A stretch of DNA of 64,000 bases from Selaginella moellendorffii (Eukaryota > Streptophyta > Lycopodiopsida > Selaginellales > Selaginellaceae), in NCBI RefSeq assembly GCF_000143415.4, contig NW_003314267.1, positions 2,335,839 to 2,399,838 on the forward strand, written 5' to 3'. Both the position numbers and the translations under genes were made by a program. Shown in pieces: positions 34,972-46,106 of this stretch; the stretch's first letter is position 1; each line of letters opens with the position of its first letter. The notes under the pieces were generated by a model. That model saw only the letters and a list, made by a program, of their open reading frames with translations, made no database searches and was not told the origin of the DNA.

Positions 34972-36238
34972 AAAGCAAAAGTTACATCAACTAAGCTCAA
35001 GAACACTCGCAAATTCTTTGTCTAGTATTCATAAATAGATATGCCATGAAAGCTTCGCTAACCTAAAATCTTGGTTATCTACTTTCTATCCTCCAGCTAC
35101 AACCCGTTTAGTCTGCTATCCTGCTCAAGTTCCCACTTATGCTACTAAGCTTATCTTGTTTAATATCCTTGCTATACTTCAATCCGCTGCTACGTGAGAC
35201 CTGAGAACTACTACTTCTTCTATGGCAAGCAATATGTGACAAGGTCAGAACTTTCGATTGTTGGGAGAAGCCAGGGCTTCTGACGATCAATGTAGATGGA
35301 TCGAAGGCAGAAGCTCAGCGAAAGCTCGTTTTATTTCTGTTTTATCACGAGTTCCTTCGGTTCCTGGTAAGAGAAGAAGCTCTAAGTTTGCAAACATTGA
35401 CGATGAAATGGAAGGAATCGCAGTGATCCCTTGGTTAGGTCCTTAACAGCAAATGGTGGCACCATTTTTTATTTGTAAATGGTGGCCGTTGATGGTAGGG
35501 TTCCATTCCTGGTCGTCCGATTCCAACGGTCAACATTCAAAATTCTGGCCGTCCGATTTCAACGGCTTAAATCGAATTAAAATCAGGTGCATCGAAAATG
35601 GTTTCTTATTAGCTCCATACGTGCTCCCTTGTCATCCGGTTCATCCCAATGGAACTTGCTCCTTCGTGGTGAGAGCTGTAGACGGAACAACGTTTGAAAT
35701 TGAGGGAATGGTTTGTAGATCGTTTCCTTAGTTTTTATCTCAGATGTTTTTTGCTTGACAAACACTGTGCGATTGGATCGGCTGAGTTGAAGTCCCTAGA
35801 CTTCAGGTACTAAGTGGCTCTCTGGATCCATTGCGTAGTTTTTCTAGAACTTATGTTGATCACACAGCTTTGTTTGTGAGGATGGAGCACTCTTGGCTGC
35901 CACTACAAACGGTGGCAAAACTTTGTGTTGAGGCCATTGTTATTCACTCTTCAGGCGATGTTCATGGCCGCAGCTCCATCTAGCGTCAAGCAAAGCTGAC
36001 AGAATAGTATCTTTCGCTCACTGTTCTTCCTTTCGTTCGTGGCTTCCAGGCCATAACCAGAGGGGAGACTGGAACGCACGAGGGCTTCGCACGCATCCTT
36101 TCTCAGCCTTTGACATTCGCTGCGACAAAAAGCTATTGGAATTGTAACTATTGCTTCCTTCCATCGATTTGCTTCTCACACAAGGTGGCGTTCAAGCCAG
36201 TGATAGTGTTACTTCTAATGTAACTTTTTTGTTTTCCA
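34972..36238. other. Intergenic region
   Basis: No supported gene. It contains a short direct repeat, GTCCGATTCCAACGG at about 35514-35528 and GTCCGATTTCAACGG at about 35550-35564. A 92-codon frame at 35453-35731 overlaps it but resembles nothing I recognise. Confidence 0.5.
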
Positions 36239-37660
36239 TCAAGCTTCGAAGAGCCTAACGTCAAAGACCCTAAAACCTTTGCCTTCCAACAGCGAGTTCA
36301 AAAAGGCATCACTGCTGCTAATGCCTTCTCCTTCAAATAACTCGGTGAAATCACTGGCACTGCCGCTGCCGCTGCTCACCCCGACATCATACACTAAATT
36401 CTGAGAGCTTGATATTGAAGTCTCTTCAGCTTCTTGAAACGATTCAGTGTTTATCATCTTGGCCTTCCCACCATCCTCGCCCAAATTTCGAGGGAACCAC
36501 CGCCACATAAAAGGTGGTGGCGATGCTGGTGGTTGTGAAGCGTTGCTGCTGGCTTTCTTAGCGTCACCAGTGCCGCCAGCCAGTAACTTCTGAGATGGAA
36601 ATCCTGTGGCTGCATGGGACTTTAGCATCTGTTCAATGTCCATCTTAGTACAGATGTATCTTATTCATGTCAGCAGAAGCATACCTTGTAGGATGACTCC
36701 TCGGCCATTGTTGCTCCAAGTTCTTCACTATTCTTGTATAGAAGCCTCATGTGCATTTCCACGGTGCTAGTGCCATTGCCTCGCAAGCTCCGCCTAAAGA
36801 CTGAAGCTGCTGTCGATGGAACATCAGTTTGCCTCAACTTTCGAGATCCTGCTGCTGCATGAGACTTTAGCACCTGTTCAGTGTAGATCTCAGTAATCTG
36901 ATTGCTGTCAACAGATACCTTGTAGGATGACTCCTCAGCCATTGCTGCCATAAGTTCGTGGCCTTCACTATTTTTGTCTGGAGGCCTCCTGTGCTTTCTC
37001 ACGCTGCTGGTGCCATCGCCTCTCAACCTCTGCCAAAAGACTGAAGCTGGAGGTGATGAAACACCACCTTGTTCTTCTCCATCTTGTTGTGCACTCACTG
37101 GAGCTATGAAGCGATCCACCCAGCGACGAAGATAGGAGGACCTTGCGCTTCTTCCAGAAGCATCCGTCGGGAACTGATAACTGGGATCGATGCCACCCCA
37201 AGAAATTCTTGAGTTCTTCCCATAATTCCTGGGACGTCACCTCGTCCTCCTCCAAGCCCACTCCACATTTCTTCTTTTATCGACTGAAGAGTGGTCAGTA
37301 GCTTCCAAGTCCACTCTCCAACTAGCTTCTTAAGTTCCTCCACCTCGAGATGCATTTCGGCTCTGGACGGTAGCTGCACCGACGGTAATGTCCAGGTCTG
37401 AAAGAAGCTCTGGATATCCTCCCAACTTAGGTTGTCATCATCGTTGTCGGTTGCAAGCGTCTTGCCACCGAGATGAATCCACTGTGCCAACCATGACCAC
37501 CTCTAGCTGTAAAAGAACGTTGGTGCGATTCCAAGCAAACCATCTAAGCTCTTGAGTTACCTCTTGCAACTCATGGTTGTCATCCTTGAGTACAGGTAAT
37601 GGTGGTGGATCATAGTCGGGAACACTTGATGCTCCTGCGTGGTGATAACTGCCTAAACCA
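36239..37660 (-). CDS. Uncharacterised, internally duplicated gene or pseudogene
   Basis: Several adjoining minus-strand open segments (about 37,100-37,660, 36,670-37,119, 36,239-36,643) look like exons of one locus, with splice-like borders such as GTAACTC...CACAG at about 37,476-37,559, which would keep frame. A stretch of roughly 240 bp is duplicated: SVFWQRLRGDGTSSV...AEESSYKV with TEQVLKSHAAAG reappears as SVFRRSLRGNGTSTV...AEESSYKV with IEQMLKSHAATG. No known domain is recognisable, and exon borders and start are unresolved. It begins a few bases downstream of the decarboxylase-family gene on the same strand. A related fragment lies at about 40,240-40,640, suggesting that duplication or capture shaped the area. 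Confidence 0.35.
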
Positions 37661-37666
37661 AGTGTT

Positions 37667-39891
37667 TTAAATTCTATTATTCGCAAGAATAGGCGACAAA
37701 CGAAGATTATTCGCAAGAATAGGCGACAAACGAAGATTATTCGCAAGAATATGCGAAGGGCCCTTAACCAAGAGGGTGGTGGCTTCTTCTTGGATGAGCT
37801 TCCACGCAGCGTCTACGTGCTTGTCTTGCGTGAGTGGACCGCCGATGGCCATCCTCAGCGTGTAGACGCCCGAGAGCACCTATTCAGGCAAGTATAACTT
37901 TGAGAAGAGAGCTCGGATTCGCGATAGTTTTACTGGCTTACCGTGTGAGTGATAAACATTCTTCCACTGGAATTGACAGCCTCCAGAAGCGTGGAGTTTA
38001 GAGTGCGTCCGTTGTCCGGATCATCGCTTTCTGGCTTTAGCCTGAAGCAAATCAAGCCGAATGTGCGAGGAACTAGAAGCTGCAAAATGGTGCCAGCGTG
38101 TTTGAAGAATAGAACGTGTGCCTTACTTGGAAGCGTGGGTCTTCACGCACGAAGCCTTCGAAGCGCTTTGCAAGGCGGACATGGTTCCTTATGTAGCTCC
38201 GTAATCCAGAAGCGCCATTCATGCGCATGACAAACCACAGCTTCAACGACCTGTTTTACAATGTTTCCTAAGGATTTGAGTTTAAAGGAAAAAACGGAAG
38301 ACTAGAACCTGAATCTTCTGCCGAGAGGTATCTGCCAGTCTTTGTAGTCGACAACTTGATTTAAATCAGATGCCTGGAACAACAAAGAAAGGAAAGGAAA
38401 ACTTAAACACGAAAGTGAGAAAGATATGCGCTACCTTGTTACGCAAGAACTCAGGTGTTGTAGAAAGAGCTGACACCAGATGGCTGGATTCCTATCGAGG
38501 AAAGCAAAAGGTATAAGAACTCTTGGAAAATGAATGAACACCACTTTACCTTCACCCAAAGAGCAGAACAATCGAAGTTTGTAAGCAGCCACTTATGTGC
38601 GTTCATGTTAAACGAATCTGCTTTCTCAACTCCATCCAGGTGATGCCGAAACTCTGGGCAGATGCACGCAGAGCCAGCGTAGGCAGCGTCAACGTGGAAC
38701 CACATTCCAAAATCCTGGTAACATTCTTGCATTTTGAGATCGATAGAGATTGAAAAGAAAAGAGCTATACCTTTGCAATATCTCCTAAAGCAGACAATGG
38801 ATCCACGGCCGAAGATGATGTAGTTCCCACCTAGGAAAGAACATAACAGGCGTAAGGAGGGAGACAAGCTAGTTGCACGAACTCACAGTCCCGCAAAGGA
38901 AGAATGGCAAGAGTCCCTGCTTGACGCCATCCTCAAGTGCTTGTCTCATCGCAGCTGGTGATACTGCATAGTTTGTTGAGCTATCAGTTGGAACAATCAC
39001 TAGATTTTCAAGAGGAATCCCAGCAATCTGGACAACAAACACGAAGAGGTTATCACGGATTGAAAGGACTAGAAGCTTGAAATGGCGTACCGCACATCCT
39101 TTTTGCAGACAGGAATGAGTTTGATCTGACGTATACACCGCCAACTTTGAAAGAATCTCCGCTTCCGACAAACCTTTTCTCTTGTTTTCTGAAATGGCTC
39201 GAGTTCGAGCAGCGAGTAGCACCACAGAAACTGCCTCACTAGCAGTTCCTTGAATCACTCCGCCGCCATTACCTGCATTGTAAAGTGTAAGATTGATGAT
39301 CTTATAATCTAAAATTTCCACCATACCTCCAAATAGAAACTCGTCGGGAAGTTTCAACAGCTTTGCAAGCCAGTCAAGAACAATGATCTCCAGCTCTGTC
39401 GCCGCCGGCGAAGTTATCCAGCTAAATCCAACAATGTTCAATCCAGCACTTAACATTTCCCCCAAGAGCCCTGCCGTGCTACTGTTGGACGGATAATATC
39501 CGAAAAAATTCGGACTTTGCCAGTGTGTGACTCCCGGAATTATCTTGCTCTGAATATCTGAAAGGAAGGAAGCTCGGCATTTTTATCGCGCGCTTGGAAA
39601 CAGAACATACCGGCAAAAACTTCCTCCAGCGCTTCGGGATCTTCTGGCGCAGCCGGAGGCAACAAAGTTTTCAAGTATCCAGGCTGCTCAATAAATCAAG
39701 TGTCAGGCAAAGTAGAAATTGGAGGAAGAAAAGAAGGAAAAACGTACAGAGACTTGACTGCGAACGGGAAAGCTCTCGATATCACGGTAGTAATCTGCAA
39801 TGAAGTCCACCATCTCGTGAGCATGCTTGCGAAATTCTTCCGCGTCTATTGGCTTGGGCCCAATGTTCGCTTCCCCCATTTCTAGAGACAC
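37667..39891 (-). CDS. Aromatic amino-acid decarboxylase family; predicted aromatic aldehyde synthase
   Basis: Twelve exons, 530 aa: 39748-39891, 39611-39683, 39327-39557, 39091-39272, 38887-39027, 38771-38830, 38550-38714, 38435-38491, 38309-38373, 38127-38250, 37942-38079, 37667-37879, all in frame. This is a PLP group II decarboxylase: [10 protein letters not shown], then NMNAHKWLL with PLP Lys318. The catalytic-loop position that is Tyr in true decarboxylases is Phe347 here (PEFLRNK), the state found in plant aldehyde synthases, which convert Phe, Tyr or Dopa to the aldehyde with release of CO2, NH3 and H2O2. Gly369 (IPLGRRF) is the residue type linked with indolic or phenylacetaldehyde-forming relatives rather than Ser of tyrosine decarboxylases. 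No targeting peptide is evident, so it is probably cytosolic. The C-terminus carries about 25 extra residues from a 30-bp tandem repeat. Confidence 0.9.
37676..37752 (-). repeat. 30-bp tandem repeat (2.5 copies) at a gene's 3' end
   Basis: The unit ATTATTCGCAAGAATAGGCG plus ACAAACGAAG is repeated perfectly. In the minus-strand frame it encodes [10 protein letters not shown] units just before the stop codon of the decarboxylase-family gene. Confidence 0.85.
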
Positions 39892-39989
39892 GAAGACGGC
39901 AAACTGTCACACAAGGTGAGAAGCAAAACGAGACCTGCGAATTGCAAGCCGAAGAGAGGCACAGCGAACAGTGAGAAGACAGGCTCGAA

Positions 39990-40640
39990 AGCCAAGGCCC
40001 TAAAAAATCACGACAACGTTAAATCCAAACACACATTGATGAACAATCATAGCTTTTGTTCTTACCATGAATGGAAGGTTACATTGCTTTCATTTAAAAG
40101 CTACCAGGTAAAGTTTGGTCTTGCCGACATTTCTTGCAGCTTCTTGTGATGGCTTGCTTCAAGCTGACACTGCATTTTGCACGGTGAGGAATTTCAAACC
40201 TGTTGCAAAAGACAAAACAGAAAACTTACTCTGCATTCCTTGAGAAGAGGGGCTCGAGAAAAGACGACTTGAAGAAGTGAATTGACTTGGCAAGGGATGA
40301 ATCCTCCAGCTCAATTGGAGCAACAGGCTGCAAGAGAAGATTAGTTACATTTGGAGTTACCTCTTTATCATCCTTGAGAACAAGTGCATGAGTTTGTATT
40401 TTAATCTAGCCATATTAATTAAAACATTTCTAATAATTCCAATAGACTTGATTCTTCAGCATACTTGGGAACATTTGATGCTGGGTCACTACTAGTGATC
40501 ACTACCTCGAGTTGCAAGGGCAGTGCTGGGAAATCCTCCACTTTCTTGGCCGCTGTTGCTGCAGGAGTCTGCCCACACGCAAAACATGTCAAAGAAGAAG
40601 AAGAAATGATAGAAACAAGCGAGCTGTACACACCTCAAGG
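39990..40640 (-). pseudogene. Exon-like remnants related to the 36-37.6 kb locus
   Basis: Open segments with splice-like borders occur at 40,419-40,640 (TPAATAAKKVEDFPALPLQL, then a SNVPKYAEE segment), about 40,240-40,330 (VAPIELEDSSLAKSIHFFKS) and about 40,090-40,175. The SNVP...VLKDD neighbourhood and the GAGGTAACTC junction resemble 37,550-37,620. I see neither a complete gene nor a known domain. The interval may include the promoter of the downstream decarboxylase-family gene. Confidence 0.3.
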
Positions 40641-41229
40641 AGGAGGATCTTCAATCCCCTGCTTGCCTGTGTGCTTGCCTGTGCTGGAGCGCATCGCCGC
40701 CAATATGATAGGGCAGGGTTACTATGTAAAGTATAGATTTAGAAGATCGTGAGAGATAAGGAATATTATCGTAAAGAGATTTGCTTGGATCTCAAGCAGC
40801 TTGCGAATCTGAGGATTATCACTGTGTACAATAATCTCAACATAACGGATTTCCAACGCTGCCTCACCAGCCACTTCTGGGTATTATCAAAGGTTTAAGT
40901 AGTCTTAAGCAAAGGAGCCGAAAAACACGCGATCAAAGTATCAAGAAGAACCTCAAAAAAGAAATCGCTGGATCACCACGAAGATGCATTCGCCATGCCT
41001 CGAAATTTTTCCAAAAGTGCCCAAAACAGCGCAACTGATGCTTGTGGAAATACACCATCCTGAGACGACTTTTTAGCTTGACGATTTTCCGCTTCCATTC
41101 TCTCCGGGATAGCAAAGGGAAAAAAAAACCAAAGAGAGATTTTCTCTCCTTCTCTTGTCTAGAACCAAGAAGCACAATACATTCTACCACTCTTCTCTTG
41201 CTCTCGGGTGATATCGATACCTTCAAAAC
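40641..41229. other. Intergenic region
   Basis: No protein-like frame or repeat that I can support. Confidence 0.4.
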
Positions 41230-42160
41230 ACAGGAATCACGCAATCGCAGTGCACTGAGCTGGTACTCCGCGTGACTTGCAGTAGAAGATCAAGGTGGTC
41301 AATGACACGGGCATGGCTGCAAATACAGCCTTGGCCACATCAAGATGCCCTTCTTGGGCATTTTCTGCAACTATAGACGTCCATGCCACTACATCCCTCT
41401 CAGGCATTTTGACAAAGATCTACTTTGCCTCTCTGTTTGCGATGTTTCCATGGAGGATGATGTTCCAGAGGACCAGATTTTGATCAAAGCCATGATCAAG
41501 CATCACCTTTGCCTCATCCAGATGCCCGTTTTGGGCATACGCTGCTACCACTGCCGAGAAGCTCACTAGATTCCCGGAATTCGATCGCGCACCGTATTTG
41601 CAAAGGTGACGATCTCATTTTCCAAGTAGGCCTGAAGCATCGCTGTGCGCGAAACGACGTTCCTCTCGCTCATCTCCTTGAGCATTTTCCTCGCAGAGGC
41701 TATCCCGTGATCATCGCCATTAAATTCCACGAAACTAGGCTCCTATCGGGCATCTTGTGGCGCCCCCGTGCTGCACAAATCCCGACGCCAAAATCGTCCA
41801 GGACACCACATTCCTGGCGCTCATCCGATCAAAGCACTCCTTGGAGCGCTCCACTTGGCCGTTGCGATGGAGCAAAGCATTCGAGGAACTGATCGATGGC
41901 CTTGCGATCCCCAGCGGCCATCCAGCGCATTGTGCCTGTGGAGCTCCTTCGCCCACTCCATGCCTGGATCGCTCTGGCGCGCTCGAATCCCCTCGATTTC
42001 CCACGCTGGAGAAGGCAGTCGATTGCCGCCAGTGAAGTGTGCTATTGAGAGGAATAATTTATCATCCTCGCGTGACCAAACAGGCATTTGAGAGATTGTA
42101 ATCGATCGAATCGAATGGTTTTTTAATGCAATGTCTGGCCATATCCCAATGGATTCGTTC
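41230..42160 (-). pseudogene. PLS-class PPR pseudogene
   Basis: Recognisable PPR pieces on the minus strand are spread over different frames: NGQVERSKECFDRMSARNVV followed by SWTILASGF at about 41,780-41,880; KMLKEMSERNVVS near 41,670-41,700; AYAQNGHLDEAKVML near 41,500-41,550; and VKMPERDVVAWTSIVAENAQ near 41,360-41,420. The regular (M)xxRNVVSWT pattern is typical of plant PLS/DYW proteins. Stops and shifts separate the repeats, and no initiating or DYW end is visible, so it is a broken copy. Lycophytes have very large PPR families, so a decaying member is expected. Confidence 0.7.
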
Positions 42161-42169
42161 ATAGTAAAG

Positions 42170-45100
42170 CTGGATCTTTATTTATTTATAAATAGAGATT
42201 GTGGACAAGATGGCATATTTTCTCTTCTCGCAGAGGATCGGGAATCTTTCCTAGGTTCGTGGAGTGGCTCAAGTCCAAAGACCAATAACTGTGTACAGGG
42301 GTGATGTTCTTGTTGTCGTTGCTTATACGCTCAATACTATTTAGCTCGGACACAAGCTTGGCAATGGACTCCTTGGTACCGTTCTAGAAAAGCCAATAAA
42401 GAAAATGTTAAGACCCACAGTGGATAGACACGAAGCACCAGAAAAAAAAAACGCAAAAAAAAAGAAGGTACTTAAACATTTCCAGTTTCCTCCAACGAAG
42501 AACTGTCAAGGAAAGAAGAACGCATCGAATCAGAACGAGTAAAATTGAAGAAGAAATCTACTAATGTAAGATCCATGACCCTAAATTTCATCCAAAAAGC
42601 ATGAGATGGATGATGTCGATTTCCCCTGTTAAAGACAGTCAAGACTAACTAGAACAATGGAAAAGGTAAAGAGAATTCTGTTATTGTATTTAAGGTTATA
42701 AGCTAACCTTTTTCTTCTTTTGAATGCTCTAATGCTTTGGCAGGATTGGAAGCTTGTGGGACAAACAATCCAAGTCGGTTCGAATCTACATGGCACAGTA
42801 GGGATGGATCCATATGTCAGGTTTGGGCTGCTCCTTCTTTGTCCTCTCACCTTAGCTGCTCTTGGGTTTGCCCGGCTTGTCAAAGTGCAATATTTTTGCG
42901 GCAGGATTGCTCAACACAAAGAGATGTTATGCGTGGCCTCTCCAATGATTTTTCTCTGTGTTAGCCTTCTCAGCCGTGACAGAAATGGCCTTTATCTTTC
43001 TCATACATATGCTTTTGTTTTCAAACATGTACGGGAACAATTGCTATTATGCAACTGTTGGCAATGCAGGCCAAGATTCTTCAACCCAACCCACCCAAGA
43101 AGGTGGCAAACTCTTTCTTGTATCAAGAATCTATTCAAACTCATTGGAAACCTCTCTTAATACTTCTCTCACACTTGGGATAACTGTGCTTTTATAGCTG
43201 GTCATGATTAACTAGATTCCACTACAAAGTAGGGCTAAGCTTGAAATTCTCTCTAGACACTTTGGAGCTTCTTCCATCACACTTAAATATTTACTATCAC
43301 TGGTAAAGTGATGCAATGGCTGACTTTGGTAAGCTGATTAACCACCACCACATTAATAGCATTGAAACTTGCAAGCTTGAGATAAAATTTATTATGATTG
43401 ATGTAAATTGAGTTTAAGCTATCCAAGTGGCTTAAAAACTTTGGGGATGTTATTATCTCCTTTTTGATCTATTGGTAAATACTAGATTTCTTCACCTAGT
43501 TCTTTACCTCCTTCTACAGCCCTTCTAATAAATTTTTTTTTCACTTTAAATAGTATGTGTATATTATACTAGTACCTTCAAACTACTTTATATTTTTAAT
43601 AAAAAATATTTGATTAAATTTTTAACTTCTCTGTAATCATATTAATTTTTAGTAAAAAATAGTTACAGAATTTTAATTTTTTCCGAAAAAGTAGTTAATT
43701 TTGATTAAAAAAAATTTAATCAAATTTAATCACTTTTCTATACCACTAAAATATACAATTACCGACTTGAATGACATTACATAAAGATCTCATTATCTAA
43801 GTATTCTTTGTTTCAATTGATTAAGGTTTTTAGAATACGTGGGGTTAAATTCCCTTGAATTTAAACTATTAACCTTTTGTGAAATAATGATTTGGTGCAA
43901 AATTAAGAAGTTTAGAATTGGGATTACTAAAAATGTCTCTTTAAGAAAATGAGTGTATTTCCTCCCACATATACCTTAACAGAGCAATGACAATAACATA
44001 AATTTATCAAAGTAGTTGAATAAACCTAAGAATGCTCTTAGGTATAGTTGTGCATATATGGCTTCAAATTATTAATGAATTCTCAACACATGAGTATATA
44101 AAATTTAATTATTAATAGATCCCAATAGCCCCAAAACACATGCCAAACACTATATCAGTTTCATGTCATGCCTTTCAACTTGACAATTGCCCTTACTATT
44201 TGATGAATGACATTTTCAAGAGCTTTATAATGGTTTTTCTTTAATGATATCCTTATTTATAGCATGAATGTAAATAAACATCTAAAAAATATTTTCCAAC
44301 GGCTGAAAGAGTTCTTATTTATTGCTAAGTTTTCTAAGAGCACATTTATGTTACTGAAAGTTGAATATTAGAGGGTTTTGGATTGCAAAAAGCTTACAAC
44401 CAAATCCAAGAGCCTTTAGACCAAAACTTCATCATGACATTTTCAATCCTTGGGATGTGAAATTTATTTTTCACAATGAGCACATTCATGATATAGTCTT
44501 CATAAACTCTTGTTTATATAGAACCAAGCTTTTATAGCCAAGCAGCTGCATGGAAATAGTATATACATACTCAAGGTCATGAAATCTCATTTTGGCATCC
44601 TAGAAGTGTTCCAAGTTTAAGGCCAAGGGATTTGTGGAGCATACCCTCAAAAGAGATATGTATGGAATTCACAGGATGGGCTACTTGATGTGTATGAGAG
44701 GGAGCTCCTATAATAATAATACATAATATAGTAATAATATTCATAGGAACAAGTGTTTTGCTTTGCAATGTTATTCAAGAGGATGAGTAAAGAAATTGGT
44801 AAAACCAATACAATATAAATCAATTGGTATAATCTTAGTCCTCCTGGAACAACTTTGCAAATTATTAGTAAGACTAGTACTTGCCTAGAAGCTGCACAGT
44901 TAGCCAAGGTAAATTTAATACTAAAACTGATGCAATGCATCATACTAATCATTGTGCTATATGATATTTAGTATATATTTGTTCTTCTTTTCCTGCTGGA
45001 TAACAAAGGAAAAACTCTTGGTGAGATTTTTTTTCTTCCACAAAAAGGAAGCATGATATCTATTCCCAATTTGAGCAAATTATTTCAAGCACCCAAGCAA

Positions 45101-45640
45101 TGCTATGTCATCAAGCACATGCATTCTTTATTGTAGTGTTTAATATTAATTCTGAAATTAGAGTTTTTTTGTTTGTAAAGTGTAAGTGAAGCATTTGGCA
45201 AAGGGTAATATGGGTGGCAATATCACTTGACCATGCTGACCACACATAGCAATGCTCTCATTTTTAAAATGTGATGCATTAGAAAAAGATGATAAGAAAA
45301 AAAATTCAAATTTTAAAATTTGTGAATCTTTGTATATAGTGTGACTTGCTAGTGTGGTGTGTGAAGATGGAGATGGTGTAGTGGATATTGCTTGATGTGT
45401 ATATAGTTCATTTTGATTTGAAGTAATTTAAAGTGGCTTAGGGTGTTTATCAGAATTATTAGTATTTAAATTCTTATCAAAATGATTGGTATTTCTTATA
45501 GTTCTAAGAAGATGATGAAGGCGAGGCATAATTTGAAAATGTCGAGTATAAAGCTAGAAAACTATAGCTTATACAAGTTCATGTTTGTAAACAAACTCAA
45601 ATTTGTAAGAAAAATATAAAATTTTAATATATGATAAAGC
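42170..45640. other. AT-rich intergenic region with possible repeat relics
   Basis: Mostly AT-rich with no supported gene. A balanced patch (about 42,700-43,170) has a 146-codon frame on plus that resembles nothing I know. A stretch at about 43,808-43,870 resembles the LTR of the TRIM element downstream (AATTGATTAAGGTTTTTAGA, then GTGGGGTTAAA). Confidence 0.5.
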
Positions 45641-45822
45641 TATAAATAACTAAAGAGAATGATTTAAGAGATGATTCATGGGGTTCAAATATAAAGGGAA
45701 AGGGCCCATGAACAAGAGTGCACCCCCTTTTCCAATTGGTTAAGGGTATTCAGATATTTGGGGTTAAACATATTTGGGTTTGAATAATATTGAGTTAGGA
45801 AGTCCAAACTCATGAGCTTACA
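45641..45822 (+). repeat. Left LTR of the TRIM element
   Basis: Alignable along its length with 46107-46299 (for example AAGGGAAAGGGC...TTCCAATTGGTTAAGG...GGAAGTCCAAACTCA). It starts TATAAATAAC where the other copy has TGTAAACAAC and ends GCTTACA. Confidence 0.75.
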
Positions 45823-45824
45823 TT

Positions 45825-45836
45825 TGGTATCGGAAC
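45825..45836 (+). other. Primer-binding site of the TRIM element
   Basis: TGGTATCGGAAC, two bases after the left LTR; compare TGGTATCAGAGC for initiator tRNA-Met. Confidence 0.7.
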
Positions 45837-45920
45837 GGTCTCAGGTCCGACTCTTATTGGTTGGCTAAAAGAATTACACCACATATTAATTTATATTTGG
45901 CAGGTCCAATTTGCTCCCGA

Positions 45921-46106
45921 GGGGTAGGATGTCAAGAGAGCGGGGCTCTTAGAAAAGCTATGGCTTTCAACTTTTGTTCATAAAAGCGTAAATTTGCAAG
46001 GAAGTATAGTGGGGGTAGGATGTCAAGAGAGTGGGGCTCTTAGAAAAGCTATGGATCTTAGCTTCCGTTCACAAGGGTGTGAACTTTTCAAAGAAGTATA
46101 GTGGAT
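45921..46106 (+). repeat. Internal ~90-bp tandem duplication in the TRIM
   Basis: GGGTAGGATGTCAAGAGAG, then CGGGGCTCTTAGAAAAGCTA and further sequence to GGAAGTATAGTGG, is repeated with differences from about 46012 on (AGTGGGGCTCTTAGAAAAGC ... GAAGTATAGTGG). Confidence 0.75.

Noticed and set aside
35453-35731. 92-codon plus-strand frame in the intergenic region
   Set aside because: Contains a short direct repeat and matches no family; treated as non-coding.
42720-43160. 146-codon plus-strand frame
   Set aside because: No domain, codon bias or splice context supports it; it looks like a chance frame in a composition-balanced patch.
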